From: CADCVQ01 sp033855115
Lineage (GTDB): Bacteria > Actinomycetota > Thermoleophilia > Solirubrobacterales > Solirubrobacteraceae
Direction of reading: 5' to 3'
DNA: 64,000 bases
NCBI GenBank assembly: GCA_033855115.1
Contig: JAWVGJ010000098.1
Coordinates: 1-64,000, forward strand
Part shown: piece by piece, positions 23,578-32,151 of the stretch
Numbering within the stretch: position 1 is the stretch's first letter
How the letters are laid out: every line of letters begins with the position of its first letter
Position numbers and translations under genes: made by a program
Notes under the pieces: model-generated
Databases searched by the model: none
Seen by the model: only the letters and a program-made list of their open reading frames with translations
What the model was told of the DNA's origin: nothing

Positions 23578-24996
23578 GTGAGCAGTCGGGCGGTCCGATT
23601 CGGTTTCCGCGCGGCGGTCTTGACGTTCGCGCTGATCGCGGCGTTTGCCGTTGTGGAGGCTCAGGCAGCCGTCGTTGCGCTGCCGAGACTCAGCGCCGAG
23701 ACCCACGAGAGCCGCTTCGGCGGTCGCCCGGTGCTCGTCGTGCGATCGATGCTGGTGCGACGCGTCCACGGCAGTCTGAGCGTTCGCTGCAACCGCTGCC
23801 GGCGCCTGGTCGGACGGATCCGCGTCAGTCGCCCAAGCGCCACGAGCAAGCGCTTCTCGGGCGTCAACTGGATTCTGCGCGGAAGCCGTGCGGTCAAGGT
23901 CACCGTCGTGCGCCGGGACCAGATCGGTCGCTACCTGCTGCTCACCGCACAACGCCGCAAAGGTCGCCTGGGCCTCGCGTACAAGGAGAGCGGGTGCCTG
24001 GACGGCCGCCGCGACCGCCTCCTGTGCCCCCGCGGCACTCCGCAGCCGCGGATGAACGAGGCCGTCGTACCGTTGACCCCGCAGCCCCAGCCGCAGACCG
24101 GTCAGCCCGTGCCGTCGACTCCGCCGCCGCCGCCGCCGCCGCCGACGACGCCCGTCGCGCCTGCACCCAAAGCCGGGACAAGCCCGAGCATCTCGTCCGC
24201 CGGAACGGTCGCGTTTCAGGCCAACACGTCGAACCTCTGGACGGTCGGGCCGGGCGGCAGGAACGACTGGCGGCTGGGCATGATGAGCGGCACATGCCCG
24301 AGCATCGCCGCCTTGAAGGGCGGCGGCTACCAAGTGGCGTTCCAGGCGAACACCGGCAACCTCTGGACGGTCGGCTCCGCCGGCAACAAGGACTGGGGTC
24401 TGGGGATGCGGGCGGGCACGAGCCCGAGCATCGCGGCGACGCCGGACGGCCAGTTTGTGGTCGCGTTTCAGGCCAACACGTCGAATCTGTGGACGGTCGG
24501 ATCGGGCGGCAAGGGCGACTGGCACCTGGGCATGATGAGTGGCACGAGCCCGAGCGTCTCGTCTGCCGGAACGGTCGCGTTTCAGGCCAACACGTCAAAT
24601 CTCTGGACGGTGGGGCCGGGCGGTAAGAGCGACTGGCACTTGGGCATGATGAGTGGCACGAGCCCCAGCGTCTCGTCTGCCGGAACGGTTGCGTTTCAGG
24701 CCAACACGTCGAATTTGTGGACGGTCGGTCCGGGCGGCAAGGGCGACTGGCACTTGGGCATGATGAGTGGCACGAATCCGAGCGTCTCGTCGGCGGGGAC
24801 GGTTGCGTTTCAGGCCAACACGTCGAGTCTGTGGACGGTCGGTCCGGGCGGCAGGAACGACTGGCACTTGGGCATGATGAGTGGCACGAGTCCGAGCGTC
24901 TCGTCGGCGGGGACGGTTGCGTTTCAGGCCAACACGTCGAGCCTGTGGACGGTCGGTCCGGGCGGCAGGGACGACTGGCACCTCGGCATGATGTAA
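23578..24996 (+). CDS. Secreted protein with seven 38-42-residue beta repeats (lectin-like propeller)
   Basis: The 472-residue protein has a signal peptide (VLTFALIAAFAVVEAQA), an N-terminal domain of about 120 residues with a Cys pair (VRCNRCRRLVG), a proline-rich linker with eight consecutive prolines, then seven tandem repeats from residue 200 to the stop. Each reads about GTSPSVSSAG TVAFQANTSN LWTVGPGG, followed by DWHLGMMS. Repeats 2 and 3 are 42 residues, the rest 38 (the last 37). Seven W-rich repeats of this length suit a beta-propeller or tachylectin-like lectin fold for surface or glycan binding. Start GTG 23578. No catalytic residues are apparent. Binding target unknown. Confidence 0.75.
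   Translation: MSSRAVRFGFRAAVLTFALIAAFAVVEAQAAVVALPRLSAETHESRFGGRPVLVVRSMLVRRVHGSLSVRCNRCRRLVGRIRVSRPSATSKRFSGVNWILRGSRAVKVTVVRRDQIGRYLLLTAQRRKGRLGLAYKESGCLDGRRDRLLCPRGTPQPRMNEAVVPLTPQPQPQTGQPVPSTPPPPPPPPTTPVAPAPKAGTSPSISSAGTVAFQANTSNLWTVGPGGRNDWRLGMMSGTCPSIAALKGGGYQVAFQANTGNLWTVGSAGNKDWGLGMRAGTSPSIAATPDGQFVVAFQANTSNLWTVGSGGKGDWHLGMMSGTSPSVSSAGTVAFQANTSNLWTVGPGGKSDWHLGMMSGTSPSVSSAGTVAFQANTSNLWTVGPGGKGDWHLGMMSGTNPSVSSAGTVAFQANTSSLWTVGPGGRNDWHLGMMSGTSPSVSSAGTVAFQANTSSLWTVGPGGRDDWHLGMM
24175..24993 (+). repeat. Seven tandem in-frame repeats (114/126 bp units)
   Basis: Seven units encode the repeat array: lengths in residues 38, 42, 42, 38, 38, 38, 37. Units 4-7 are nearly identical at DNA level, differing at a few third positions and at the N/S before LWTV, while units 1-3 are more diverged. 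This points to recent unit duplication or gene conversion at the 3' end. Confidence 0.9.
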
Positions 24997-25108
24997 CAGC
25001 GCAAGCAGCAGCATCGCGGCGCGCTGAGAAGCACGCGAGCGGTGCAGCATCACGTGCCGAAGCCCGGACGCGACTGGCACGCGGATGAGTACTGCGGGTG
25101 ATCTCGAA

Positions 25109-26533
25109 TCAGAAGGCGGGCAGTTCCAGGACGCCGCCGTGGCGATCGCTCGAGCCGGGCAGTCCGCCCACGTAGCTGACCCAGATCGTGGATCCATCTG
25201 GTGAGGTCGCGATGCCGTTCAGCCGGGCGTCACCGAGGGACCGGTGATGGGCTCGTACGCGGCGTGCTGCCACGGCCTCGCCGTCCTGGCGCAGGCGGAG
25301 GATCGTGTTGCTGCCGCGGTTAGAGACGTAGATGTCTGTCCCTTCCTCGATCGTCGTGTTGCTCGCCCAGTTGGGATCCTTGGTCTCGATCCGCACGGGA
25401 GCCAGGTCGACCGGTTCGTCCAGGGCGCGGGATCGGATCACGCGGGTCGTCGTGGGCACGAAGACCTCGTTCCCCGCCGGGCCGCCGATGGCGAGGTTGA
25501 TTGCTTTGATCGAGTCCTCGAACGGCTCGCTCACGTACAGCACGAGGTCCGGCTCGTAGTTGACGACCACGCCGAGCCTCGGCGTCGGGTGGCGATCGTC
25601 GTCGTCGCGGTTGTTCTGGCTCGAGGAGTGATCGGCGAGTGGCTGGACCGTTCCGGGCGGGGCGAGCCCGTCGAGCGCATGGGCGCTGTGTTCCTGCACG
25701 ATGCTGCCGTCCGCCGCGACCACGGCGAACACAGCGCGCCCGCTGCCGTCCGGCGATCGGCCGAGGAACGCGGTTCCTACCGCGGCCTTGTTGAGCGCGC
25801 CGCGGATGACTTGTGTGGGCCGGCGCCCGGTGAGATCGCCAAAGTACACGCCGCCGCTCAGCGGGTTTGGCGCACCTTTCAACGGGCGGCCGTCGGGGTC
25901 GGTGATCGACGACGAACCGGGCCCGTTGAGCCCGTACGGGGCGTTGGCCGGCCACAGGCGGCCGAAGGCGTTGTTGAGGGACAAGCCGAGCGGGTTTGCG
26001 ATGCCCGTCTGGTCCGCCGTCACGGCGGCGGGATTGTAGAAGCCGTTGCGCCACGTCGAGCTTTGGGCGCTGTACATCTGGATGGCCCCTCCGAGCGCGG
26101 ACGCTTGGTCGCCCGCGCCGGCGAACGTGGCTGGCACAGCGAGGTCCGCGCCCCTTGGGTCGATGGACAGCAACGAGCCCGGCAGCTGATCGGCGTTCGC
26201 CTTGGGCGCTCCGAAGTTCGAACTGCTTCCGACCATGATCCGCGTCGGATCGAGGACGCGCCCCGGCTGTGTGAACGCCGCCAGTGCCGGATTGTCATGA
26301 ATCGGGCCGCCGGGCAGAAAGGTGCCGACCGGGGAGACGGCCGACGCACCCGGAATGCCGCTAGCGATCACGCGCCCGTCGATGCGCGGCACGTTGTCTC
26401 CTTCATAAGCGAAGGAGACTCCCGTGCCGCCGACCACCGTTAGACCGACCGCAACGGTCACCCCGGCAAGCATCGCAACCGCAGGGCGTCGAGCGATCGC
26501 GTTCATGCTTTGGTCAGTATTGGGACGTGACAT
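25109..26533 (-). CDS. Secreted propeller-like protein of unknown function
   Basis: The 474-residue protein has a signal peptide (VAMLAGVTVAVGLTVVGGTGVSFA) preceded by a charged leader. The mature part is beta-rich. NYEPDLVLYVSEPFEDSIKAI, TDIYVSNRGSNTILRL and LNGIATSPDGSTIWVSYVG near the C-terminus have the spacing of NHL/SMP-30-like propeller blades. Upstream segments (GGVYFGDLTGRRPTQVIRG, FGRLWPANAPYGLNG) are not recognised. No heme or metal motif stands out. ATG 26533 is used; ATG 26506 is an alternative starting just before the signal peptide. It converges on the repeat protein gene with a 112-base gap, both secreted, but a shared role is only a guess. Confidence 0.6.
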   Translation of the reverse strand: MSRPNTDQSMNAIARRPAVAMLAGVTVAVGLTVVGGTGVSFAYEGDNVPRIDGRVIASGIPGASAVSPVGTFLPGGPIHDNPALAAFTQPGRVLDPTRIMVGSSSNFGAPKANADQLPGSLLSIDPRGADLAVPATFAGAGDQASALGGAIQMYSAQSSTWRNGFYNPAAVTADQTGIANPLGLSLNNAFGRLWPANAPYGLNGPGSSSITDPDGRPLKGAPNPLSGGVYFGDLTGRRPTQVIRGALNKAAVGTAFLGRSPDGSGRAVFAVVAADGSIVQEHSAHALDGLAPPGTVQPLADHSSSQNNRDDDDRHPTPRLGVVVNYEPDLVLYVSEPFEDSIKAINLAIGGPAGNEVFVPTTTRVIRSRALDEPVDLAPVRIETKDPNWASNTTIEEGTDIYVSNRGSNTILRLRQDGEAVAARRVRAHHRSLGDARLNGIATSPDGSTIWVSYVGGLPGSSDRHGGVLELPAF

Positions 26534-26699
26534 GTCAGCTCTCGCTCTCCCGCAGATGAGTGGATGGTGCGCTACGTCGTGCGACGTGAGGCGGTGGCCG
26601 TCGAACTGCCGACATGGGTGATGCGGTCTATCCACCGGTCATCGCCGTCGTAGGGGTTGTGCTGACACGCTCGTCCGCGAGAGCGCGGCTAACGCTATT

Positions 26700-27683
26700 T
26701 CAGCCCCCTGCGACCCGGAACGGCAGCACCAGGACGCCTGAGTTCGTCGAGCCACGCGGGTCGGCGCAGTCGGCGCGCATGTTCAGCTTGTGCGTCCCAG
26801 CCAGCAAGGATCCGGCCGGGACGTTCAGCGCCGCGGGCCCGAACGGCCCGGAGCCGACGTTCAGTACGGTGCCGGCAATGGCGGCGTGGTTGTCGGCGTC
26901 AAAGCGGTTGTCGAAGCCGCTGACTGGCAGGTCGGCGGACGTTCCGTGCCAGACCTGGGCAACCGTCGCACTCCAGATCGCTGGCACCGGCCCGTCGGGC
27001 AGCGCAGAGCGAAAGCTCGCCTCGCAGTACCCGGCGCCGCTGTACCAGCCCTTTGCGCGCAGATACGGCTGACGGGTGACGTCGCCCTCCGCTTTGCCGT
27101 TGTTGATGTACGTCTGCCAGTTGGCCGACGCGATCATCCGGCTGCCGTCGGGCTCGTCGACGAAGAAGCGGAAGCGGATCTCCTGCAGGCCGGAGTCATC
27201 AAACGCCGACTGCGGCAGGTCGTAGTGAAACCACTTCGTGCACGTCCCAACCGGACAGGTCCAGCCCGGGTAGTTCTGCTTTGCGATCGTCGTCTCCTGC
27301 GACTTGCCCTTCACGACGATCGACAGACCCGGGTACTGATTGGTCTTCTTGGCAGGGTTGTCATGCAGGACGAGCCTGACGTCCAGCGGGATCGTCGCGC
27401 CTACCATCTGCTCGCGCTCTGGAATGCACGCGCCGACGTGCACATGACCGAAGTCGGTGCCGGCCTTGCCCGGCGTGGTCTTCCACCATGACTGGAAGTC
27501 CACGAACTGGCGCGTCTCGTTATACGAACCCGCGGGCTGATCGATCGGCGCGCCAACGCACGCCTGTTGCCCGGAGGACGCCATGGCAGGAGTGGCAACG
27601 ACGGCCGCGAGCAGGACGCCGGCAATGAGGATCCATCGCACCGTCACCCGTGTCACGTCGACGCCGCGCCCAGCGACAACCAT
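26700..27683 (-). CDS. Secreted protein of unknown function
   Basis: The roughly 327-residue protein has a signal peptide (VRWILIAGVLLAAVVATPAMA) and a mature region with several cysteines (ACVGAP, GACIPERE, WTCPVGTCTKW, GYCEASF, ADCADP) probably forming disulphides. Stretches such as SWWKTTPGKAGTDFGHVHVGACIP and RFRFFVDEPDGSRMIASANWQ suggest a beta-sandwich. It resembles exported actinobacterial proteins without assigned function. ATG 27683 is chosen because the signal peptide then begins at a normal position; the frame stays open to 27842. The same orientation as the gene at 25109 and a 166-base gap may mean co-expression. Confidence 0.6.
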   Translation of the reverse strand: MVVAGRGVDVTRVTVRWILIAGVLLAAVVATPAMASSGQQACVGAPIDQPAGSYNETRQFVDFQSWWKTTPGKAGTDFGHVHVGACIPEREQMVGATIPLDVRLVLHDNPAKKTNQYPGLSIVVKGKSQETTIAKQNYPGWTCPVGTCTKWFHYDLPQSAFDDSGLQEIRFRFFVDEPDGSRMIASANWQTYINNGKAEGDVTRQPYLRAKGWYSGAGYCEASFRSALPDGPVPAIWSATVAQVWHGTSADLPVSGFDNRFDADNHAAIAGTVLNVGSGPFGPAALNVPAGSLLAGTHKLNMRADCADPRGSTNSGVLVLPFRVAGG

Positions 27684-28347
27684 ATTGGCGTGTCGGTTCA
27701 CCAGCTCGCGGATCCGCGCGCCAACATCAAAGACGATCTGCGCCGTCGCTTCGCTCAGCGCCGGTTCACTTCTGATCTCGGCCGACGGCGGGTCACGATG
27801 CGGCCCGGCGCCAGTCGTGCGGGCCAGATACGACTCGAGCATACGACGGTCCTCCCGGTCAGCGATCTCTTTGTGTCGCCTACGGGGTTAGCTGACGGGC
27901 TCGCGCGCAAAGACCGCGCTATGCCGCAAAGCGGCAATTCGCCCCCGCGACCGTATGGTCACACTGGGTCCCCCGCTCCGGCGGCGCGGCGCGCTACCAG
28001 ACTCGGCTCGTCGATATGAAACCCCAACGAGTGCAAGGATGCGCCGGTCAAGCAGAAGTCGTAGGTCCGCCGCCCGGATGCCTCGCCGCCTCGGTTCTCA
28101 GACATCCCTCTGTTTCGGTGCAGAGTGTCGTGTCGAAGCGCCCTGTCGAGCTGGCAACGTTCGACGGCGATCAGGGCGCCGGGTGCGCCGACCAGCGGCT
28201 CAGCTTTCGAGCCAGTGCCCGCCGCGTCCAACGTCGGTTGGACCCGGTGTGGTCCCTACACGGCTTGCGTCAACGCATCGGCGACCGCTGGCACCATCAT
28301 CGGTTCGGTAGCACGGCGCGGCGCGTTCGCTGGCTACGCTGGGCGCC
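27684..28347. other. Intergenic region without supported gene
   Basis: Nothing in these 664 bases resembles a known protein or RNA. Short open frames in several frames have no family features. The last part carries TACGCT at 28335-28340, 7 bases before the GTG of the methyltransferase, a likely -10 element. Confidence 0.5.
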
Positions 28348-29088
28348 GTGAGCACGTCTTGGGACGCCAGGACCTATGACCGCGCGAGCGGGCCCCAGCA
28401 GGAGTGGGCGTTGGCGGTCCTCAAGCGAGTCGCCGGCCGTATTCCCACGGGCGCGAAGGTGCTCGACGTTGGATGCGCAACAGGCCGCGTGACCGAAGCG
28501 CTGCTCGAGCTCGTCTCGGACGGGCGCGTACTGGCCATCGACGCCTCCCAGGAGATGGTCGACCTGGCCTGCGAGCGTCTGGGAGATCGCGCTCGGGTCT
28601 GGCGTCAGGACGTGCTGGACCTGGTCCTTGAGGAGCCGGTAGACGCGGTCGTCTCTACGGCGACGCTGCACTGGGTCCCCGACCACGATCGGCTGTGGCA
28701 GCGACTCGCCGCCGCGCTGCGCTGCGGTGGCATCCTCGAGATCCAGTGCGGCGGCCAGGGCAACATCGATCGCGTCCGCGAGGTGATCGACGCGGTCGCG
28801 GCACAGTCCTTCCCCGAGCTTGAGGGCTGGTCGCCGTGGGTGTTCGCCGGGCCCCGGGAGACGCAGGCGCGCCTGCAGGCGGCCGGGTTTACGAGCGTGC
28901 GCTGCTGGCTGGAGGAGCGCCCGACGCGGCCGGAGAACCTCGCCGACTTCGTCCGCTCGTCGATCCTCCCCGCGCACATGGCGCGTCTTCCCAAGCAACG
29001 CCGCGAGCCGTTCGCCGCCGCCGTCCTCGAGCGTGTAAGCGAACCGCTGGACTACGTCCGCCTCAACGTCTCGGCCGTCAAGGCTTAG
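28348..29088 (+). CDS. SAM-dependent methyltransferase (trans-aconitate methyltransferase-like)
   Basis: The 246-residue class I methyltransferase has VLDVGCATGRVTEAL (motif I, SAM binding), LAIDASQEMVDLA (motif II), and STATLHWVPDHDRLWQRLAAAL with GGILEIQCGG (motifs IV-V). The HWVPDHD segment and overall plan resemble Tam, which methylates trans-aconitate. Start GTG 28348, with TACGCT 7 bases upstream and no ribosome site, fits leaderless expression. The next gene, transketolase, begins about 235 bases later in the same direction. The substrate assignment is tentative. Confidence 0.8.
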   Translation: MSTSWDARTYDRASGPQQEWALAVLKRVAGRIPTGAKVLDVGCATGRVTEALLELVSDGRVLAIDASQEMVDLACERLGDRARVWRQDVLDLVLEEPVDAVVSTATLHWVPDHDRLWQRLAAALRCGGILEIQCGGQGNIDRVREVIDAVAAQSFPELEGWSPWVFAGPRETQARLQAAGFTSVRCWLEERPTRPENLADFVRSSILPAHMARLPKQRREPFAAAVLERVSEPLDYVRLNVSAVKA

Positions 29089-29322
29089 CGAGCGAGCTTC
29101 ATGTCGTCGAGCGGTACGGACTGGCACCCGAGCAGTTCGAGATCTCGAACAGCACCCCGTCGAGCTGCACCGGATGCCCGAGGTAGCCGAGGACCAGACA
29201 CATGGCCGCGATTGTGCGCCGGAGCCCATTGCCAGCCCGTTTCCGTCTCCACATCCAGGTTTGGCGACGCATGCCGTTTGCCCAAGCCGCAGCGCGGGGA
29301 GCGGATGTTGATACTTCCCGCC

Positions 29323-31296
29323 ATGATCACCCAGACCGACGAGCTCGCCATCAACTCCATCCGCGCCCTCTCGATGGACGCGATCCAGAAGGCCAACTCC
29401 GGCCACCCCGGACTGCCGATGGCGATGGCGCCTCTTGCCTACGTCTTGTTCACGCGCGTCATGCGCCACGATCCCGCTGACCCCCAGTGGCCGGACCGCG
29501 ACCGGTTCATCCTCAGCGCCGGCCACGGATCGATGCTCCTGTACTCGGTCCTGCACCTGAGCGGTTACGACCTGTCGCTGGACGAGCTGAAGAACTTTCG
29601 CCAGTGGGGCTCGCTGACGCCCGGCCATCCGGAGCGCGACCGCGTACACGTCACGCCGGGCGTCGAGGTCACGACGGGGCCGCTCGGCCAGGGCTTCGCC
29701 AACGGCGTCGGCATGGCGATCGCCGAGCGCTACCTGCGCGAGCACTACGGCGCCGAGGTCCAGAACCATCACATCTACGCGATCGTCTCCGACGGAGATC
29801 TCATGGAGGGCATTTCCGCCGAGGCCGCGTCGCTCGCCGGCCAGCTGGGCCTGGGGCGGATCGTCTACCTCTACGACGACAACGACATCTCGCTCGACGG
29901 CCCGACGTCGCTGAGCTTCGACCGCGAGAACGTCGTGCAGCGTTTCGAGTCATACGGCTGGCACGTGCTCTCCGTGCACGACGCGAACGACACCGTCGCG
30001 CTGGAGGCCGCGATCCGCGACGCCCAGAAGGTCGAGGATCGGCCGTCGCTCATCCGCGTGAAGTCGATCATCGGCTATCCGTCGCCGAACAAGGCCGGGA
30101 CGAGCAAGGTCCACGGCGCGGCGCTCGGCGAGGACGAGGTCGCGGCGACGAAGGAGGTCATGGGCTGGGATCCGTCCAAGCACTTCGACGTGCCCGACGA
30201 GGCGTACGAGGCGTTTGACATGCGCCAGCGCGGCGCCGAGGCGCACGCGGAGTGGGAGGAGCGCTTCCAGGCCTGGTGCGAGGCCAATCCCGAGCTCGCC
30301 GAGGAGTGGGATCTCGCCTGGGAGGGACGCCCGCTGCCGGGCTTCGCCGATGCTCTGCCCAAGGAGTGGGAGAAGGACAAGGTCGCCACCCGCAGCGCCG
30401 GCCAGATCGTCATGAAGGCGTTCGAGCCGTTCGCCCCGACGATGGTCGGCGGCGCCGCCGACCTCAGCGAATCGACCAAGACCGAGTTCCCGGGGTCCGA
30501 TCAGTTCACCGCCGAGCATGCCGGGCGCAACGTCTTCTTCGGCGTGCGCGAACACGGCATGGGCGGCGCGGTCAACGGCATGGCCGCGCACGGCGGCATC
30601 CTGCGGCCGTACGGCTCGACCTTCCTGCAGTTCGCCGACTACATGCGCGGGGCGATCCGCCTCTCGGCGCTCACCGGGCTGAAGGTCGCCTGGGTGTTCA
30701 CGCACGACTCCGTCGCGCTGGGCGAGGACGGGCCGACCCACCAGCCCGTCGAGCACTTTGCGGCGCTGCGCGCGATCCCCGGCCTCGTCTTCTTGCGACC
30801 GGCGGACGCGCACGAGACCGCGGAGGCCTGGCGCGTGATCCTCGAGGATCTCGAGGGCCCGGCCGCGATGGCGCTCTCGCGCCAGGACCTGCCGGTGCTG
30901 GACCGCTCCGTCTACGCGCCCGCGTCGGGCCTGGCTCGCGGCGCCTACGTGCTCGCCGACGCCGAGAACGCGCAGGCGACGATCGTGGCGACCGGCAGCG
31001 AGGTGTGGGTCGCGCTCGCGGCTCGCGACGAGCTCGACGTGCCTGTGCGCGTCGTCTCGATGCCCTCGTGGGAGCTCTTCGAGCAGCAGGACGACGACTA
31101 CCAGGACTCCGTCTTCCCGATCGACATGCCCGTCGTATCCGTCGAGGCCGGCGTCCGCATGGGCTGGGAGCGCTACGCCGATTCGATCGTCTCGATCGAC
31201 CGCTTCGGAGCGTCCGCACCGGGCGCGATCGTGCTCGAGAAGCTCGGCATCACGCCGGCGAACGTTGCCCGCCACGTGCGCGACCTGCTTGCCTGA
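29323..31296 (+). CDS. tkt: Transketolase
   Basis: The roughly 657-residue protein matches transketolase along its length: INSIRALSMDAIQKANSGHPG near the start, GPLGQGFANGVGMAIAE, the thiamine-diphosphate motif (IVSDGDLMEGISAEAASLAG, the GDG-like region), VREHGMGGAVNGMA and the central FTHDSVALGEDGPTHQPVEH. It transfers two-carbon ketol units in the pentose phosphate pathway, with ThDP and magnesium. ATG 29323 is listed; ATG 29305 in frame adds six residues and has GGGGAG just upstream, so it is a fair alternative. A hairpin follows the stop. The family call is secure. Confidence 0.95.
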   Translation: MITQTDELAINSIRALSMDAIQKANSGHPGLPMAMAPLAYVLFTRVMRHDPADPQWPDRDRFILSAGHGSMLLYSVLHLSGYDLSLDELKNFRQWGSLTPGHPERDRVHVTPGVEVTTGPLGQGFANGVGMAIAERYLREHYGAEVQNHHIYAIVSDGDLMEGISAEAASLAGQLGLGRIVYLYDDNDISLDGPTSLSFDRENVVQRFESYGWHVLSVHDANDTVALEAAIRDAQKVEDRPSLIRVKSIIGYPSPNKAGTSKVHGAALGEDEVAATKEVMGWDPSKHFDVPDEAYEAFDMRQRGAEAHAEWEERFQAWCEANPELAEEWDLAWEGRPLPGFADALPKEWEKDKVATRSAGQIVMKAFEPFAPTMVGGAADLSESTKTEFPGSDQFTAEHAGRNVFFGVREHGMGGAVNGMAAHGGILRPYGSTFLQFADYMRGAIRLSALTGLKVAWVFTHDSVALGEDGPTHQPVEHFAALRAIPGLVFLRPADAHETAEAWRVILEDLEGPAAMALSRQDLPVLDRSVYAPASGLARGAYVLADAENAQATIVATGSEVWVALAARDELDVPVRVVSMPSWELFEQQDDDYQDSVFPIDMPVVSVEAGVRMGWERYADSIVSIDRFGASAPGAIVLEKLGITPANVARHVRDLLA

Positions 31297-31310
31297 GAGG
31301 GCCTGAGCTG

Positions 31311-31327
31311 GGCGCCGCTACGGCGCC
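31311..31327. terminator. GC-rich hairpin after transketolase
   Basis: GGCGCCG (31311-31317), loop CTA, CGGCGCC (31321-31327): a 7-bp perfect stem starting 15 bases after the tkt stop. There is no poly-T tract, so termination is likely but not certain. Confidence 0.5.
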
Positions 31328-31331
31328 ACCG

Positions 31332-31359
31332 GTCCACCGATTGGTGGACACCGTCCACC
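31332..31359. promoter_or_regulatory. GTCCACC inverted/direct repeats before amino-acid ABC operon
   Basis: GTCCACC at 31332-31338 and its inverse GGTGGAC at 31343-31349 flank GATT. A third direct copy, GTCCACC, lies at 31353-31359. TATGGT (31369-31374), a likely -10 box, stands 7 bases before the ATG at 31382, so the repeats cover the -35 area and upstream. This suits an operator for the glutamate-type importer. Confidence 0.5.
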
Positions 31360-31381
31360 GCGCGCCCGTATGGTGCGCGGG

Positions 31382-32137
31382 ATGTTGGAGAAAAGTGGCA
31401 AGGCGCCACTTGTCGAATTCCGCGACGTGCGCAAGAGCTTCGGCGACAACCTCGTCCTGGACGGCATCAACCTCGCGATCGCGCCGGGAGAGGCTATCGT
31501 CATCGCGGGCCCCTCGGGCTCGGGCAAGTCGACGATGCTGCGCTGCATCAACGGCTTGGAGTCGATCGACTCGGGCAGCGTGCGCTTCGCTGGCCAGCCG
31601 ATCGAGTCGGTGGGCAAGGCGATCCAGCGCATCCGCGCCGAGATCGGCATGGTCTTTCAGCAATTCAACCTATTCGCGCACATGAGCGTGCTGGAGAACA
31701 TCACGCTCGCGCCGGTCAAGGTGAAGGGCGTGGCTTCGGCCGATGCCGAGCGGCGGGCGCGTGAGCTGCTGGAGACGGTCGGAATCCCCGAAAAGGCGGA
31801 TGCCGCTCCGGCCGACCTCTCCGGCGGCCAGCAGCAGCGTGTGGCGATCGCGCGCGCGCTGGCGATGGATCCGAAGCTCATGCTGTTCGACGAGCCGACG
31901 TCGGCGCTCGACCCGGAGATGATCCGGGAGGTGCTCGACGTCATGCGCGATCTCGCGCGCGGCGGCATGACGATGGCCGTCGTGACGCACGAGATGGGCT
32001 TCGCGCGGGAGGTGTGCGACCGCATCGTCTTCATCGACGGCGGTCGCATCGTCGAGGAGGGTCCGCCGGCCGAGTTCTTCGCGGCGGCCAAGAGCCCGCG
32101 GGCGCGCGAGTTCGTCGACAAGATCATCCATCACTGA
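31382..32137 (+). CDS. Polar amino-acid ABC transporter, ATP-binding protein
   Basis: The 251-residue ATPase has Walker A GPSGSGKST, the Q-loop VFQQFNLFAHMSVLENI, signature LSGGQQQRVAIARALA, Walker B LMLFDEPTSALDPE and the switch THEMGFARE, typical of GlnQ/GluA-type subunits. It powers import through the two permeases downstream. ATG 31382 is preferred (leaderless-type TATGGT 7 bases upstream); ATG 31370 is also in frame. It is the first gene of a four-gene operon with the substrate-binding protein and permeases, 14 bases before the next start. GTCCACC repeats lie upstream. The amino acid carried is probably glutamate or a related polar amino acid; this is inferred. Confidence 0.92.
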   Translation: MLEKSGKAPLVEFRDVRKSFGDNLVLDGINLAIAPGEAIVIAGPSGSGKSTMLRCINGLESIDSGSVRFAGQPIESVGKAIQRIRAEIGMVFQQFNLFAHMSVLENITLAPVKVKGVASADAERRARELLETVGIPEKADAAPADLSGGQQQRVAIARALAMDPKLMLFDEPTSALDPEMIREVLDVMRDLARGGMTMAVVTHEMGFAREVCDRIVFIDGGRIVEEGPPAEFFAAAKSPRAREFVDKIIHH

Positions 32138-32151
32138 CGAGAGGGAAGCAG

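Noticed and set aside
24120..24144. CCG run as a microsatellite or CRISPR-like repeat
   Set aside because: It encodes the polyproline linker in a real gene and has no spacers. No CRISPR array was seen anywhere.
25244..26443. Plus-strand frame opposite the secreted propeller-like gene
   Set aside because: Arg/Val/Ala-rich with no signal peptide or motif; the minus-strand gene has both signal peptide and blade-like motifs.
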